Positions 8,201 to 15,668 of a stretch of 64,000 nucleotides of DNA are shown here, piece by piece. The notes under the pieces are model-generated. The model was not told where the DNA came from, searched no databases, and saw nothing but the letters and a program-made list of their open reading frames with translations. A program made the translations under genes and the position numbers. The stretch covers positions 186,001-250,000 of the forward strand of contig NZ_JANKBZ010000003.1 of NCBI RefSeq assembly GCF_024623785.1, read 5' to 3'. This DNA is from Archangium lipolyticum. GTDB lineage: Bacteria; Myxococcota; Myxococcia; Myxococcales; Myxococcaceae. Each line of letters starts with the position of its first letter. Position 1 is the stretch's first letter.

Positions 8201-10600
8201 CTCCTCGGCGAGACGTTGTGCCGCGGAGGGGTCGCCGCTCATCAACTCCGTCCGCGCCTGGGCCAGTCGCACCTGGAAGGCCAGGGCGTAGTCCGTCTCC
8301 CAGGGGTCCCCGGGAATGAGCGCGAAGGCCGTGGTGAAGTAGGTGAGGGCGGGGCGCAGCGCGAGCGCGGCCTGGGCCTTGTTCCCCGTCTCGGCGTTGA
8401 GTCGCGCGAGCTGGTGGCGCTCCGTGGGGTCCTCCATCAGCGCCACTCCGGCGTTGAGCTGGCTCACCACCTCGAAGAGGGACTCGCGCACCTGCTCCGG
8501 GGACAGGCTCTGGAGCAGCAGGCGGCCGATGCGCAGGTGCACCTCCTGGCGCTCCGTCTCGGAGCTGAGCGAATGGGCCGCCTGCTGGATGCGGTCGTGC
8601 AGGAAGCGGTACGTCTCCGCGCCGGCGCGCCCCAGCAGGCCTTCGCGCAACGCGGGCTCGAGGCCGTGCTCCACCTCCTCCACCTCGGACAGTCCCGAGA
8701 GGGTGCCCAACATCTGGAGCGAGAAGACATTACCCGCGCACGCCGCCAGCCGCAGCAGGTGCTGGGTGCCAGGGGGGAACTGGCGCAGCTTGCCCACCAT
8801 GAAGTCGACGATGTTCTCCGAGTAGTCCCGGGCGCGCACCCCCTCGGCATCCCATCGCCAGCCGTCCTTGGGCAGGCGCACGAGCAGGCCCTCCTGATGG
8901 AGCGTCACCAGCAGTTGCAGCAGGAAGAAGGGGTTGCCTCCCGTCTTCTCGTGCACCAGGGCCGCCAGGGGGGCGACCACCTCCCTGCTCGCTCCCGGGA
9001 GCGTGTCGCCCACCAACTCCTCCACCTGCTCCACGCGCAGCGGCTCCAGCCGGATGTCGGTGAGGCGCGTGCCCGCCTCGCGCGCCTTCTCCACCACCGC
9101 CATCAGCGGGTGCGTGCGGCTCACCTCGTTGTCCCGGTAGGCCCCCAGCCACAGCACCGGGGGACTCTCCGGATGGGTCAGCATCTGCTCGAGCAGCCGC
9201 AGACTGGAGGGGTCCGCCCACTGCAAGTCATCCAGGAACACCACCGCCGGGTGCTCCTTGGTGGAGAACACCGACACGAACTGGCGGACCACCCGGAAGA
9301 AGCGCCGCTGCGCCTCGCTGGCGGGCAGCGCCTGGGGTGTGGGTTGCCGGCCCACGAGTACTTCGAGCTGGGGCACCAGGTCCACGAGCAACTGGCCCTG
9401 GCCCTCCCAGGCCTGGTTCACCTGATCGCGCCACCGGGCGAGTTCCTCCTCGCTCCCGGCGAGCAGTTGCTGCACCAGTCCGCGCAGGGTCTGGGCCAGG
9501 GTGGTGTAGGGAATGTCCCGCTGGAACTGGTCGAACTTGCCGCTCAGGAACAAACCGCGCCGCCGCACCACCGGCTTGTACAACTCGTGCACCACCGAGG
9601 ACTTGCCGATGCCCGAGTAGCCACTGAGCAGCAGCAACTCCGGCCGGCCCGTGCGCGTCACGCGCTCGAAGCACTCGAGCAGGGTAGCCACCTGTGTGTC
9701 ACGCCCATAGAGCCGTTGCGGCAGTTGGAAGCGGTGGGGCGTGTCCTGGGTCCCCAGCGGGAACACCTCCTGCTCGCTCTGGCCGAGCGCTTCGCGGCAG
9801 CGCTCCAGGTCGGCTTTCAAGCCCTCGGCGCTCTGGTAGCGCTCCTCGGCCACCTTGGCCAGCAGCTTCATGACGAGGGCGGACAAGGCCGGAGGCACCT
9901 GGGGATTCAGCTCCTGGGGCGGCTTCGGGCGCTGCGCCATGTGGGCGTGAAACCACTCCAGCGCGTCCTGGGCCTGGAAGGGCCTGCGCCCCGTGAGCAG
10001 CTCGTAGAAGGTGACGCCCAGCGAGTAGAAGTCCGTGCGGTAGTCCACCGTGCGGTTCATGCGCCCCGTCTGCTCCGGCGACATGTACGCCAGCGTGCCC
10101 TCGATGAGATGCGTCGGCGCCGCCTCCAGGTGCTCCACCTGCTGCAGCGTCGCCACGCCGAAGTCGATGAGCCGCGCCTCTCCCGACGGCTCCAGGATGA
10201 TGTTGGACGGCTTGATGTCCTTGTGGATGACGTCGCGGCCGTGGACCTCGGCCAGGGTGGAGACCAGCGAGAGGGCCAGACTCAAGAAGCGGGAGACCTC
10301 CATCGGCTGGCCCGTGGACTCGGACAAGGGCTCGCCGTGCACCCGCTCCAGCAGGAGCAGGGGCCGTCCTTGCAGCCGCTCACAGGCATAGGGCCTGGCC
10401 ACTCCGCGCACGTCCCGCAGCCGTTGGAGGATGGCGAATTCCCGCCGGTACCGCTCGTTCTCGCTGGCACTCGGAGAGGAGGCCATCGGCGTCTTGATGA
10501 TGAGGGGGACACCATCGGCTTCGCGCACCGCTTGGAACAGCACGCTCGACCCCGTCGCGCGGAGCGTGCCCAGAATTCGGTAGCCCGGGATATCCAACAT
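5291..10600 (-). CDS. trifunctional Ser/Thr kinase - AAA ATPase - GAF - sensor histidine kinase
   Basis: The protein has 1,769 residues from the ATG at 10600 (GAGGA nine bases upstream); the open frame farther upstream looks non-coding. Domains in order: a eukaryote-type kinase (about 8-265) with Lys36, HKD at 126-128 in place of HRD, Asn133 and DFG at 146-148, but a degenerate Gly loop; an AAA_16/STAND-type ATPase with Walker A GYSGIGKS (327-334); a long helical, TPR-like sensor region; a GAF domain (about 1380-1530); and a coiled coil leading to the phospho-acceptor region (VLHNVGNVL) and a C-terminal HATPase_c with NLLSNARHALDE and DDGVGI. No membrane segment is seen, so it should be a cytoplasmic signalling hub. 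This architecture is common in large myxobacterial and cyanobacterial genomes. No cognate response regulator is adjacent. A deleted copy lies at 3088-3245. Confidence 0.93.
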   Translation of the reverse strand: MLDIPGYRILGTLRATGSSVLFQAVREADGVPLIIKTPMASSPSASENERYRREFAILQRLRDVRGVARPYACERLQGRPLLLLERVHGEPLSESTGQPMEVSRFLSLALSLVSTLAEVHGRDVIHKDIKPSNIILEPSGEARLIDFGVATLQQVEHLEAAPTHLIEGTLAYMSPEQTGRMNRTVDYRTDFYSLGVTFYELLTGRRPFQAQDALEWFHAHMAQRPKPPQELNPQVPPALSALVMKLLAKVAEERYQSAEGLKADLERCREALGQSEQEVFPLGTQDTPHRFQLPQRLYGRDTQVATLLECFERVTRTGRPELLLLSGYSGIGKSSVVHELYKPVVRRRGLFLSGKFDQFQRDIPYTTLAQTLRGLVQQLLAGSEEELARWRDQVNQAWEGQGQLLVDLVPQLEVLVGRQPTPQALPASEAQRRFFRVVRQFVSVFSTKEHPAVVFLDDLQWADPSSLRLLEQMLTHPESPPVLWLGAYRDNEVSRTHPLMAVVEKAREAGTRLTDIRLEPLRVEQVEELVGDTLPGASREVVAPLAALVHEKTGGNPFFLLQLLVTLHQEGLLVRLPKDGWRWDAEGVRARDYSENIVDFMVGKLRQFPPGTQHLLRLAACAGNVFSLQMLGTLSGLSEVEEVEHGLEPALREGLLGRAGAETYRFLHDRIQQAAHSLSSETERQEVHLRIGRLLLQSLSPEQVRESLFEVVSQLNAGVALMEDPTERHQLARLNAETGNKAQAALALRPALTYFTTAFALIPGDPWETDYALAFQVRLAQARTELMSGDPSAAQRLAEELRPRARSRADTVAIYFLTQDIHFATGAFLEGMRCLLESLSLLGMPVSPQPTWEEAVAAHEEAWALLGQRPIESLIELPLMTDPDMKMAVVALFKLFPGAYSSDPHLLIIILSRIVSLSLRHGVVDAAVPGFTWFGVITGSFFKRYREGFAFARLALAFVERYHLSAYRGDVLLGMQFSSYWVQPLARAQELLLNGLRYSLQVGDIAPATYCSVYLVTNRLAMGHALDEVHQESLVRDEFLRKTGFVDPQEALLVSQRYVQQLRGHSLSFSSLSGEGFDERAYEARMTPERLGGTRCHYWIYKMQSRFMCGAYAEAREAADKTAGLLWSCFGTLNAREGHFYRALTLAACFEGATPEQQREWLVAIEHHHQQLAEWAELCPENFRALERLVFAERARLLGRSEDATRAYEQAIRSARENGATQYLGLASELAAKFWRTREAPIVAHAFAREARAAYQRWGARAKVQHLESQWPELASTQSPQDTLTTSSTDSTHIDALTVVKAQQAVSGEIELERLVTALMRAAMENAGAQRGALLLPDGDALSVAALFQLSPEGALVASDEAGHHALPWTLLSYVRRTREHVLIGDASQAHAFSADAWLARGGARSVLCLPLMRQEQFSGALYLENDLATNAFSPARLALLGHLASQAAISIENARLYADVQRARTELRRANDELERRVEERTRELKQTQARLVDTAREVGMAEVASNVLHNVGNVLTSAVVNMEMMSKAVGALRVGRVRQTGALLLEHRGALADFLTKDPRGGQLPEYLVALGDEMMREQTRLLEDMAVMNQHIEHIRAIVQVQQTYARNVLMTEECELSQLVDDALRIQMESLRRHGVTVHRELSEVPPVKVDKHKVLQILINLLSNARHALDEVPEGRRNLWVRLTAVGNVARIQVADDGVGIAPELMDSLFVHGFTTRKDGHGFGLHSSALVAQMLEGRLTLESEGLGQGAVATLELPLTFANRP

Positions 10601-10832
10601 GAAGAAATGTCCTCGTGGGCCAGAGCCGCTCCTCGAGGATGCGTGGCGCCAGCACCCCGATGGTATGCGGTTCCATGCGGGGCGCGGCGAGTGGAATAGC
10701 TTCCACTCGTGCAGGCTTCTCGGACGCACGCTGATCGTGGTACCGGGCACGACGCCTGGTTTGTAGACAGCCCGCCGTGTCCTCCAGCGAGCCGCCAGCC
10801 TCACGGCGAATCCACTGACGCAGGGGATGCGC

Positions 10833-13610
10833 CTACGGGAGCGGGACGAGACCGGGCGCGCGACGGAGGATGGAGCGGCCGGTGCCCAGCACCTCGAAGC
10901 TGTTGCTGCCCCAACTCCAGACGGAGCCATCGGTCTTCACGGCCACGGAGAAGCCCAGACCGGTCCCCGCCCTGCGCACGCCCGTGAGGGCCACCTGCAC
11001 CGGCGAGAGACTCCTGGACTGCGTCAGGGTGCCCAGGCCCAGTGCGCCACTGGAGTTGCTTCCCCAGGCCCACAGCGTGCCGTCGCCACTTACGGCCAGG
11101 GTATGGTCCTCATCGAGGTCGGTCACCGAGGCCACCCCGGAGAGGCCCGGCACCTGGACGGGGGTGGCGCGACTGTTGGTGGTGCCATCGCCCAGATTGC
11201 CGTAGTTGTTCTGTCCGCAGGCCCAGAGGGTGTTGCTGCTGCCGGCCACGACGATCGAGTAGTCATGACCCGCGGCCACCGCGGTGGCGTTCGTGACGGC
11301 GGCCATGCGGACAGGACTCGGCTGGTTGCGGGCGGAGGTCGGACCGATGCCGAGCTGGTTCCGGTTGCTCCACCCCCAACCCCACACCGAGCCGTCGTTG
11401 CGCACGGCCAGACTGTGGGCGTAGCCCGCGGACACCGAGATGACACCGGTGAGGCCTGGCACCTGGACGGGCGCCGGACGATCGACGGTGGTGCCATCGC
11501 CCAACTGGGCATCGGCGTTCCACCCCCACGCCCACACGGTGCCATCCTGGCGCAGTGCCAGCGCATGGGCGCTGCCCGCGGACACGGCCGTCATACCGGT
11601 GAGGCCCGGCACCTGCGTGGGGAACGACGAGTTCCCGCCGCCCACCTTGTAACCCCAGCTCCACACGGTGCCATCCTGGCGCAGCGCCAGCGAGTGGTGG
11701 TTGCCCGCGGACACGGCCGTCACACCGGTGAGACCCAACACCTGCACCGGCGCCAGCCGATTGGACGTGGTGCCGTCGCCCAGCTGCCCGGAATAGTTGT
11801 CCCCCCAGCTCCACACCGTACCGTCGTCGCGCAGCGCCAGGGTATGCGTCCTGCCCACGGAAATGTCCTTGAAGCCGCTCGCGAGCACCTGCACCGGCCC
11901 GGGCTCGAAGTCCGAGCCGTCCGCCAGGAGGCCGTTGTAGTTCGCTCCCCAGACCCAGACCCGGCCGCTCGAATCCAGCACCAGGGAGCTACAATCGGCG
12001 GAGGAGACGTCCACCCCTCCGGTGAGACCCGGCACCTGCTCGGGCACCGTGTGGGATTTCGAGTCGCTGCTGTCGTCCCGGCAGGTGTTGTTACCCCAGA
12101 GCCACACGCTCCCGTCACCGCGCAGCGCCAGGGAGGACTGGCCACCGGCGGTCAGGACCGTCGCCCCCGTGAGCCCCTGCACCTGAACGGGGGTGAGCCG
12201 CTGGGTATTGGAGGCATCACCCAACTGGCCCGAGTAGTTGTACCCCCAGCTCCACACCGTGCCGTCGTTGCGCAGTGCCAGGGAATGGGCGTCTCCCGCC
12301 GCCAGGGCGGTGATGCCCGACAGGCCCACCACCTGAGCCGGCGTGGAGCGCTGGGTCGTCGTGCCGTCGCCCAGTTGGCCCTCGAAGTTCTCCCCCCAGC
12401 TCCACACCGTGCCATCGTCGCGCAGCGCCAGGGCGTAGCCGTAGCCAGCCGCCACGGCCACCACGCGGCTCAGCCCAGGCACCTGATCCGGCGTGGAGCG
12501 CTGGCCCGTGGTGCCATTGCCCAGCTGACCGGAGTAGCCCTCGCCCCAGCTCCACACCGTGCCGTCGTCGCGCAGCGCCAAAGCGAAGCCGTTGCCAGCC
12601 GTGACGGAAACCACGCCACTCAAGCCGGACACCTGCGCGGGGGTGCTCCGGTTCACCAGGGTGCCATCTCCCAACTGGCCGTTGGAGTTGTACCCCCAGC
12701 TCCACACGGTGCCATCCTGGCGCAGCGCCAGCGAATACGCACCACCCGCGGCCACGGAGGTGACACCGCTCAGCCCCGTCACCTTCACGGGGCTGCGAAC
12801 GCGCGGCTCGCTCGTGGCCGGGCCGAGCTGGCCATGGTGGTTGTAACCCCATCCCCACACGGTGCCGTCCGCGCGCACGTGCAGCGCATGACCGCCGCTG
12901 GCGTCGAGCTTCAGCAGACGCGGGGAAGGTGTGACCGGAGGAGGAGGCGGCGGCGGAGCCTGCCCGCCGACGTCGAAGGCCAGGTCATCCCGATCATCGA
13001 ACGACCCCTGGGTACAGGTGGCGGCGCTCCCGCCGTAACGGAAGGACGCGCGGACGGCCTGGGTCGCGCCACCGGAGGGCAGCGTATAGGTGGCGCTCAG
13101 TCGCTGGAGGCCGGCGCCAGTGGGCACCATCGTGGTGAGGAAGGTCCACGACGGCTGCGTGGCATCCGCCGTGTAGTAGATGTCCAGCGCATCCGAGCTG
13201 TAACCGGAGTAGGCCCAGACGACGACCTCCACCCGCACCTGCTTGCCGGCCGCCAGGGTGGAGCCGTCCACCGTCGCCACCCGCACCTGCTCCACGGATT
13301 CATCGGCGCGGTAGCTGCCCGCGGTGCCGTCGGCGCAGGTGCCGCCCAGGGTGTTCGGAGCATTCTGCTCCGGGCCTACTCCCGCCCGGCCCTGGAGCAG
13401 GGTGCCCGAATCACAGTCCGAGACCCCTCCCTGGCACCGGGGAACGCGCAGCGTGGCGTCAGGGCTGGCCATCGCGCTGAGTGCCATGAGCTGGCTGTCC
13501 GGCCGCGTGCCCTCCGGCGCGAGCGGCCCCTCCTGGGGGCCGCAGGCCACGGCCAACACGAGCCCGGCTCCCCCCACCCACTTCATCCACGTCGTCGTGC
13601 GCCGCGTCAT
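10833..13610 (-). CDS. RCC1-repeat lipoprotein
   Basis: The chosen ATG at 13610 has AGGGGG five bases upstream; a TTG at 13631 is the alternative. The 925-residue protein has a lipobox (LVLAVAC, Cys23), a roughly 200-residue N-terminal domain that looks like a secreted beta-sandwich (DALDIYYTADATQPSWTF), a PPPPPPP linker, and then a long series of about 50-residue RCC1 repeats with the signature DGTVWSWGxNxxGQLGDGT. The repeats should fold as one or two seven-bladed propellers on the cell surface. In eukaryotes RCC1 binds Ran and histones; in myxobacteria such proteins are common and uncharacterised. A smaller paralogue lies at 46854-49100. Confidence 0.92.
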   Translation of the reverse strand: MTRRTTTWMKWVGGAGLVLAVACGPQEGPLAPEGTRPDSQLMALSAMASPDATLRVPRCQGGVSDCDSGTLLQGRAGVGPEQNAPNTLGGTCADGTAGSYRADESVEQVRVATVDGSTLAAGKQVRVEVVVWAYSGYSSDALDIYYTADATQPSWTFLTTMVPTGAGLQRLSATYTLPSGGATQAVRASFRYGGSAATCTQGSFDDRDDLAFDVGGQAPPPPPPPVTPSPRLLKLDASGGHALHVRADGTVWGWGYNHHGQLGPATSEPRVRSPVKVTGLSGVTSVAAGGAYSLALRQDGTVWSWGYNSNGQLGDGTLVNRSTPAQVSGLSGVVSVTAGNGFALALRDDGTVWSWGEGYSGQLGNGTTGQRSTPDQVPGLSRVVAVAAGYGYALALRDDGTVWSWGENFEGQLGDGTTTQRSTPAQVVGLSGITALAAGDAHSLALRNDGTVWSWGYNYSGQLGDASNTQRLTPVQVQGLTGATVLTAGGQSSLALRGDGSVWLWGNNTCRDDSSDSKSHTVPEQVPGLTGGVDVSSADCSSLVLDSSGRVWVWGANYNGLLADGSDFEPGPVQVLASGFKDISVGRTHTLALRDDGTVWSWGDNYSGQLGDGTTSNRLAPVQVLGLTGVTAVSAGNHHSLALRQDGTVWSWGYKVGGGNSSFPTQVPGLTGMTAVSAGSAHALALRQDGTVWAWGWNADAQLGDGTTVDRPAPVQVPGLTGVISVSAGYAHSLAVRNDGSVWGWGWSNRNQLGIGPTSARNQPSPVRMAAVTNATAVAAGHDYSIVVAGSSNTLWACGQNNYGNLGDGTTNSRATPVQVPGLSGVASVTDLDEDHTLAVSGDGTLWAWGSNSSGALGLGTLTQSRSLSPVQVALTGVRRAGTGLGFSVAVKTDGSVWSWGSNSFEVLGTGRSILRRAPGLVPLP

Positions 13611-13652
13611 TCCAACCCCCTGCCTGTTCAACAGGCCTCACTTGGAACGCGC

Positions 13653-13681
13653 TATTTACACGTTTTCTCACACAATGTGAA
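13653..13681 (-). promoter_or_regulatory. candidate promoter with overlapping TCACA-TGTGA palindrome upstream of the RCC1 gene
   Basis: Reading the minus strand, TTCACA (13681-13676) and TAAATA (13658-13653) are separated by 17 bp, 43 bases before the RCC1 ATG, in an unusually AT-rich patch. The -35 element is nearly consensus; the -10 is weak. The -35 is overlapped by the perfect palindrome TCACA-CAA-TGTGA (13668-13680), a plausible regulator site. Confidence 0.4.
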
Positions 13682-13711
13682 TGAAAAATTCCATGAAAGC
13701 GAGACAAAGGG

Positions 13712-13762
13712 CTCGCGGATGACGCGGTGAGGGCGTTCTTCGAGGCTCAGAAGCGGCGCTAA
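13712..13762 (+). pseudogene. short relict coding tail ending AFFEAQKRR-stop
   Basis: An in-frame tail LADDAVRAFFEAQKRR followed by TAA ends eight bases before the second copy of the 22-bp repeat. It reads like the C-terminus of a helical protein and has no start or body upstream, where the RCC1 promoter lies. It may be a remnant of an interrupted gene or chance. Confidence 0.2.
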
Positions 13763-13769
13763 CCACGGG

Positions 13770-13791
13770 GGACACGCGGGGGTGGCCGCCG
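13770..13791. repeat. 22-bp dispersed repeat, copy 2
   Basis: This is an exact copy, in the same orientation, of the sequence at 817-838. It lies in a 200-bp non-coding stretch between the RCC1 promoter and the small membrane ORF. Confidence 0.55.
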
Positions 13792-13814
13792 GCGGGTTTC
13801 CTGACAGCTGCGCG

Positions 13815-14009
13815 CTAGGCCTCCGGGCGTTCTTCGGGGTTGCGTGCCCGCGCCAGGTTCATCAGGACCCGCACCGAGAGGATCAGCAGGAGCCCGATGG
13901 ATGCGCCGGCGGCGAGAGCGGACCCGGTCACGTCCCGCCCGTCCGGACATTGCACGCCTTCACTGTAGTACTGGAGCCCCTCGACACCGCAGACATGTTG
14001 GGACACCAC
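13815..14009 (-). CDS. small hypothetical membrane protein, start uncertain or 5'-truncated
   Basis: The listed ORF begins at a GTG (14009) and encodes 64 residues with one clear membrane helix (ASIGLLLILSVRVLMNL) and a charged tail. The same frame stays open to about 14123 and there encodes a second convincing hydrophobic helix (GVIVIATFFLAFFSWLAP) without any ATG, GTG or TTG. Either translation starts at a rare codon or the 5' end was lost. A CxxxxxxxxxxxxC pair (VCGVEG...VQCPDG) would lie between the two helices, outside the membrane. It lies downstream of the ATP-grasp/SET gene on the same strand. I do not recognise the family. Confidence 0.4.
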   Translation of the reverse strand: MVSQHVCGVEGLQYYSEGVQCPDGRDVTGSALAAGASIGLLLILSVRVLMNLARARNPEERPEA

Positions 14010-14163
14010 GTCATTGAGCGGGCCGATGGTGGCGGGGGCGAGCCACGAGAAGAACGCCAGGAAGAACGTGGCAATGACGATGACCCCGATCGTGTTCCGG
14101 TTGAGGTCAGCGCAGCCGGTGGGTCAACGGACCCCGGCGGGGTCGAACAGGGTCCCGGAAGGA

Positions 14164-15630
14164 CTAGCGGCGCGCCCGTGCCTGCTTCACGTACGGCGAG
14201 ACATGATCTCCGTACCGCTCCTCGACCCACGGCTCCAGGTGATCCGTGCCGCGGATGACGCCACGGCACCGCGGACTGCCGCACTCGCACTGGAACTCCG
14301 CCATCCCCGGTCCATAGAGGGTGGCGTAGTCGATCGTGATGGGCTCCCCCTCCTGGATGAGCCGGCGCGCCACGCAGTCGAGCCCCTCGTGCCAGGCGTT
14401 CGGATGGCACGAGTGGTTGAGGAGCGACCACTCCAGAGGGGCCTCGCCCGCGACAGCGAAGACGCCGTCCGGGAGCGGATAGGCCCACCGGGGCAGCATC
14501 GCGCGCTGCCAATCGGCCCAGGTCTTCTCGAGGTGCTGATGGCTCGCCAGGACGTGGGCGCGCTCCTCGCCAGCCAGGATGCGCTCGCCGGGAGCCAGGT
14601 TCATCGCGGCCACCAGACCCTGGCCGCCGGGTTGGCCATACTCGATCCGGAACCGGGGGCGGCGTGCCGCCTGACGGCGCAGGGCGCACGCGATGATGTG
14701 CTCCAGGAAGCCGCGCTGCCCCGTGGGATCTTGCGAGAGGATGAGGTCCGCGCTGCCGTACTCGCCCGGTGGGTAGAAGACGCCGCAGGCCGAGTTCACA
14801 TCCAGCAGGAACAGCCGCCCGTCCGGCCCCATGCGAATATCGAGGCGCGCGTATCCCACCCCCTTCGACGCGGTGAAGACGCGCTGGGCCAGCTGCCTCA
14901 ACCGCGCCTCCAGGGCCGGATCCGTCACGGGCCGCATGCCCATCTGCTCATAGTCCGACCACTTGAGATCGAAGTGCTTGAAGGTCTCTCCCTCGGGGAA
15001 GCGGATCTCCATGGGGGTGTAGACCCGGGGGAGCCGCTCCAGGGTTCCGGGCTCCGCGACCAGCACGGTGAACTCGGGGCCCTCGACGAACTCTTCAATC
15101 AGCGCCCCCCCGAACTGCGACACCATGTGCTCGGCCCTGTCGAGCAGCGCCTCGCGTGTCTCGACACGGGAGCCCTTGGTCAGGCCGATGCTGCCGTAGC
15201 CGTTCGGGTGCTTGACGATCAACGGGAAGCGCAGCGCCCTGGCGGCGCGCTCGGCCTCGGCGTGCTGGGTGACGAACGCGTACCGGGGCGTATCCACTCC
15301 GATGCGGTGGCAGACGCCCTTGAGCCACTGGCGGGTCGGTTCGTAGAACTCGGGCGTGGGGCCCGTGTAGGCTACGCCGAGCCGCTCCAGCTCGATGACC
15401 ACCTCCAGCCCCGGCAGATCCTCGTCCCACGCCGCATCGCACATGTTGATGAAGACGTCGTAGCCGCGGAGGGCCAGCCGCCGGACCGTCTGCACCGCGG
15501 TGGCCTTGTGGATCGGGCTCCGGTCCCAGTCATGCTCCGGCATCAGCCGGGAAGGATCCTGAACCGGATCGAATCCCTTGAACGGAGAGGTGGACTGCTC
15601 GTAGGAGGGGAGCAGCACGCAGAGTTTCAT
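14164..15630 (-). CDS. ATP-grasp (D-Ala-D-Ala ligase-like) - SET domain fusion protein
   Basis: The product has 488 residues. Residues 1-320 form an ATP-grasp ligase of the D-Ala-D-Ala ligase type: Lys140 in FPLIVKHPNGYGSIG, the nucleotide-hinge segment IEEFVEGPEFTV (178-189), and the metal-binding end LFLLDVNSACG (273-283). Residues 325-460 form a SET domain: N405-HSCHPN (SAM and substrate channel), ITIDYATLYG (431-440), and a post-SET Cys cluster C448-x-C450-x4-C455. A SET domain implies SAM-dependent lysine methylation; the ligase implies ATP-dependent bond formation to an amine. I know no characterised protein with this fusion. It is divergent, across 38 bp, from a gene carrying the same SET/post-SET module, so both probably act in one process. 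No signal peptide; cytoplasmic. Confidence 0.88.
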   Translation of the reverse strand: MKLCVLLPSYEQSTSPFKGFDPVQDPSRLMPEHDWDRSPIHKATAVQTVRRLALRGYDVFINMCDAAWDEDLPGLEVVIELERLGVAYTGPTPEFYEPTRQWLKGVCHRIGVDTPRYAFVTQHAEAERAARALRFPLIVKHPNGYGSIGLTKGSRVETREALLDRAEHMVSQFGGALIEEFVEGPEFTVLVAEPGTLERLPRVYTPMEIRFPEGETFKHFDLKWSDYEQMGMRPVTDPALEARLRQLAQRVFTASKGVGYARLDIRMGPDGRLFLLDVNSACGVFYPPGEYGSADLILSQDPTGQRGFLEHIIACALRRQAARRPRFRIEYGQPGGQGLVAAMNLAPGERILAGEERAHVLASHQHLEKTWADWQRAMLPRWAYPLPDGVFAVAGEAPLEWSLLNHSCHPNAWHEGLDCVARRLIQEGEPITIDYATLYGPGMAEFQCECGSPRCRGVIRGTDHLEPWVEERYGDHVSPYVKQARARR

Positions 15631-15668
15631 GGAGCGAATGATACGGGCGCCTTCTCCGCGGGAGAACC

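Noticed and set aside
5246-10699. An 1,817-codon open frame antisense to the trifunctional kinase gene
   Set aside because: It mirrors the codon structure of the kinase gene in a high-GC genome. Its product is His/Gln/Arg-rich without domains, whereas the opposite strand encodes complete catalytic motifs.
10601-10930. Upstream extension of the kinase gene by 110 codons
   Set aside because: The extension is Arg/Ser-rich and low complexity. The ATG at 10600 has a ribosome-binding site and begins the kinase fold at once; the decayed copy keeps the same start context.
10827-13730. A 967-codon open frame antisense to the RCC1 lipoprotein gene
   Set aside because: The translation is a repetitive His/Arg-rich shadow of the RCC1 repeats. 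The minus strand has a lipobox, RCC1 signatures and a promoter.
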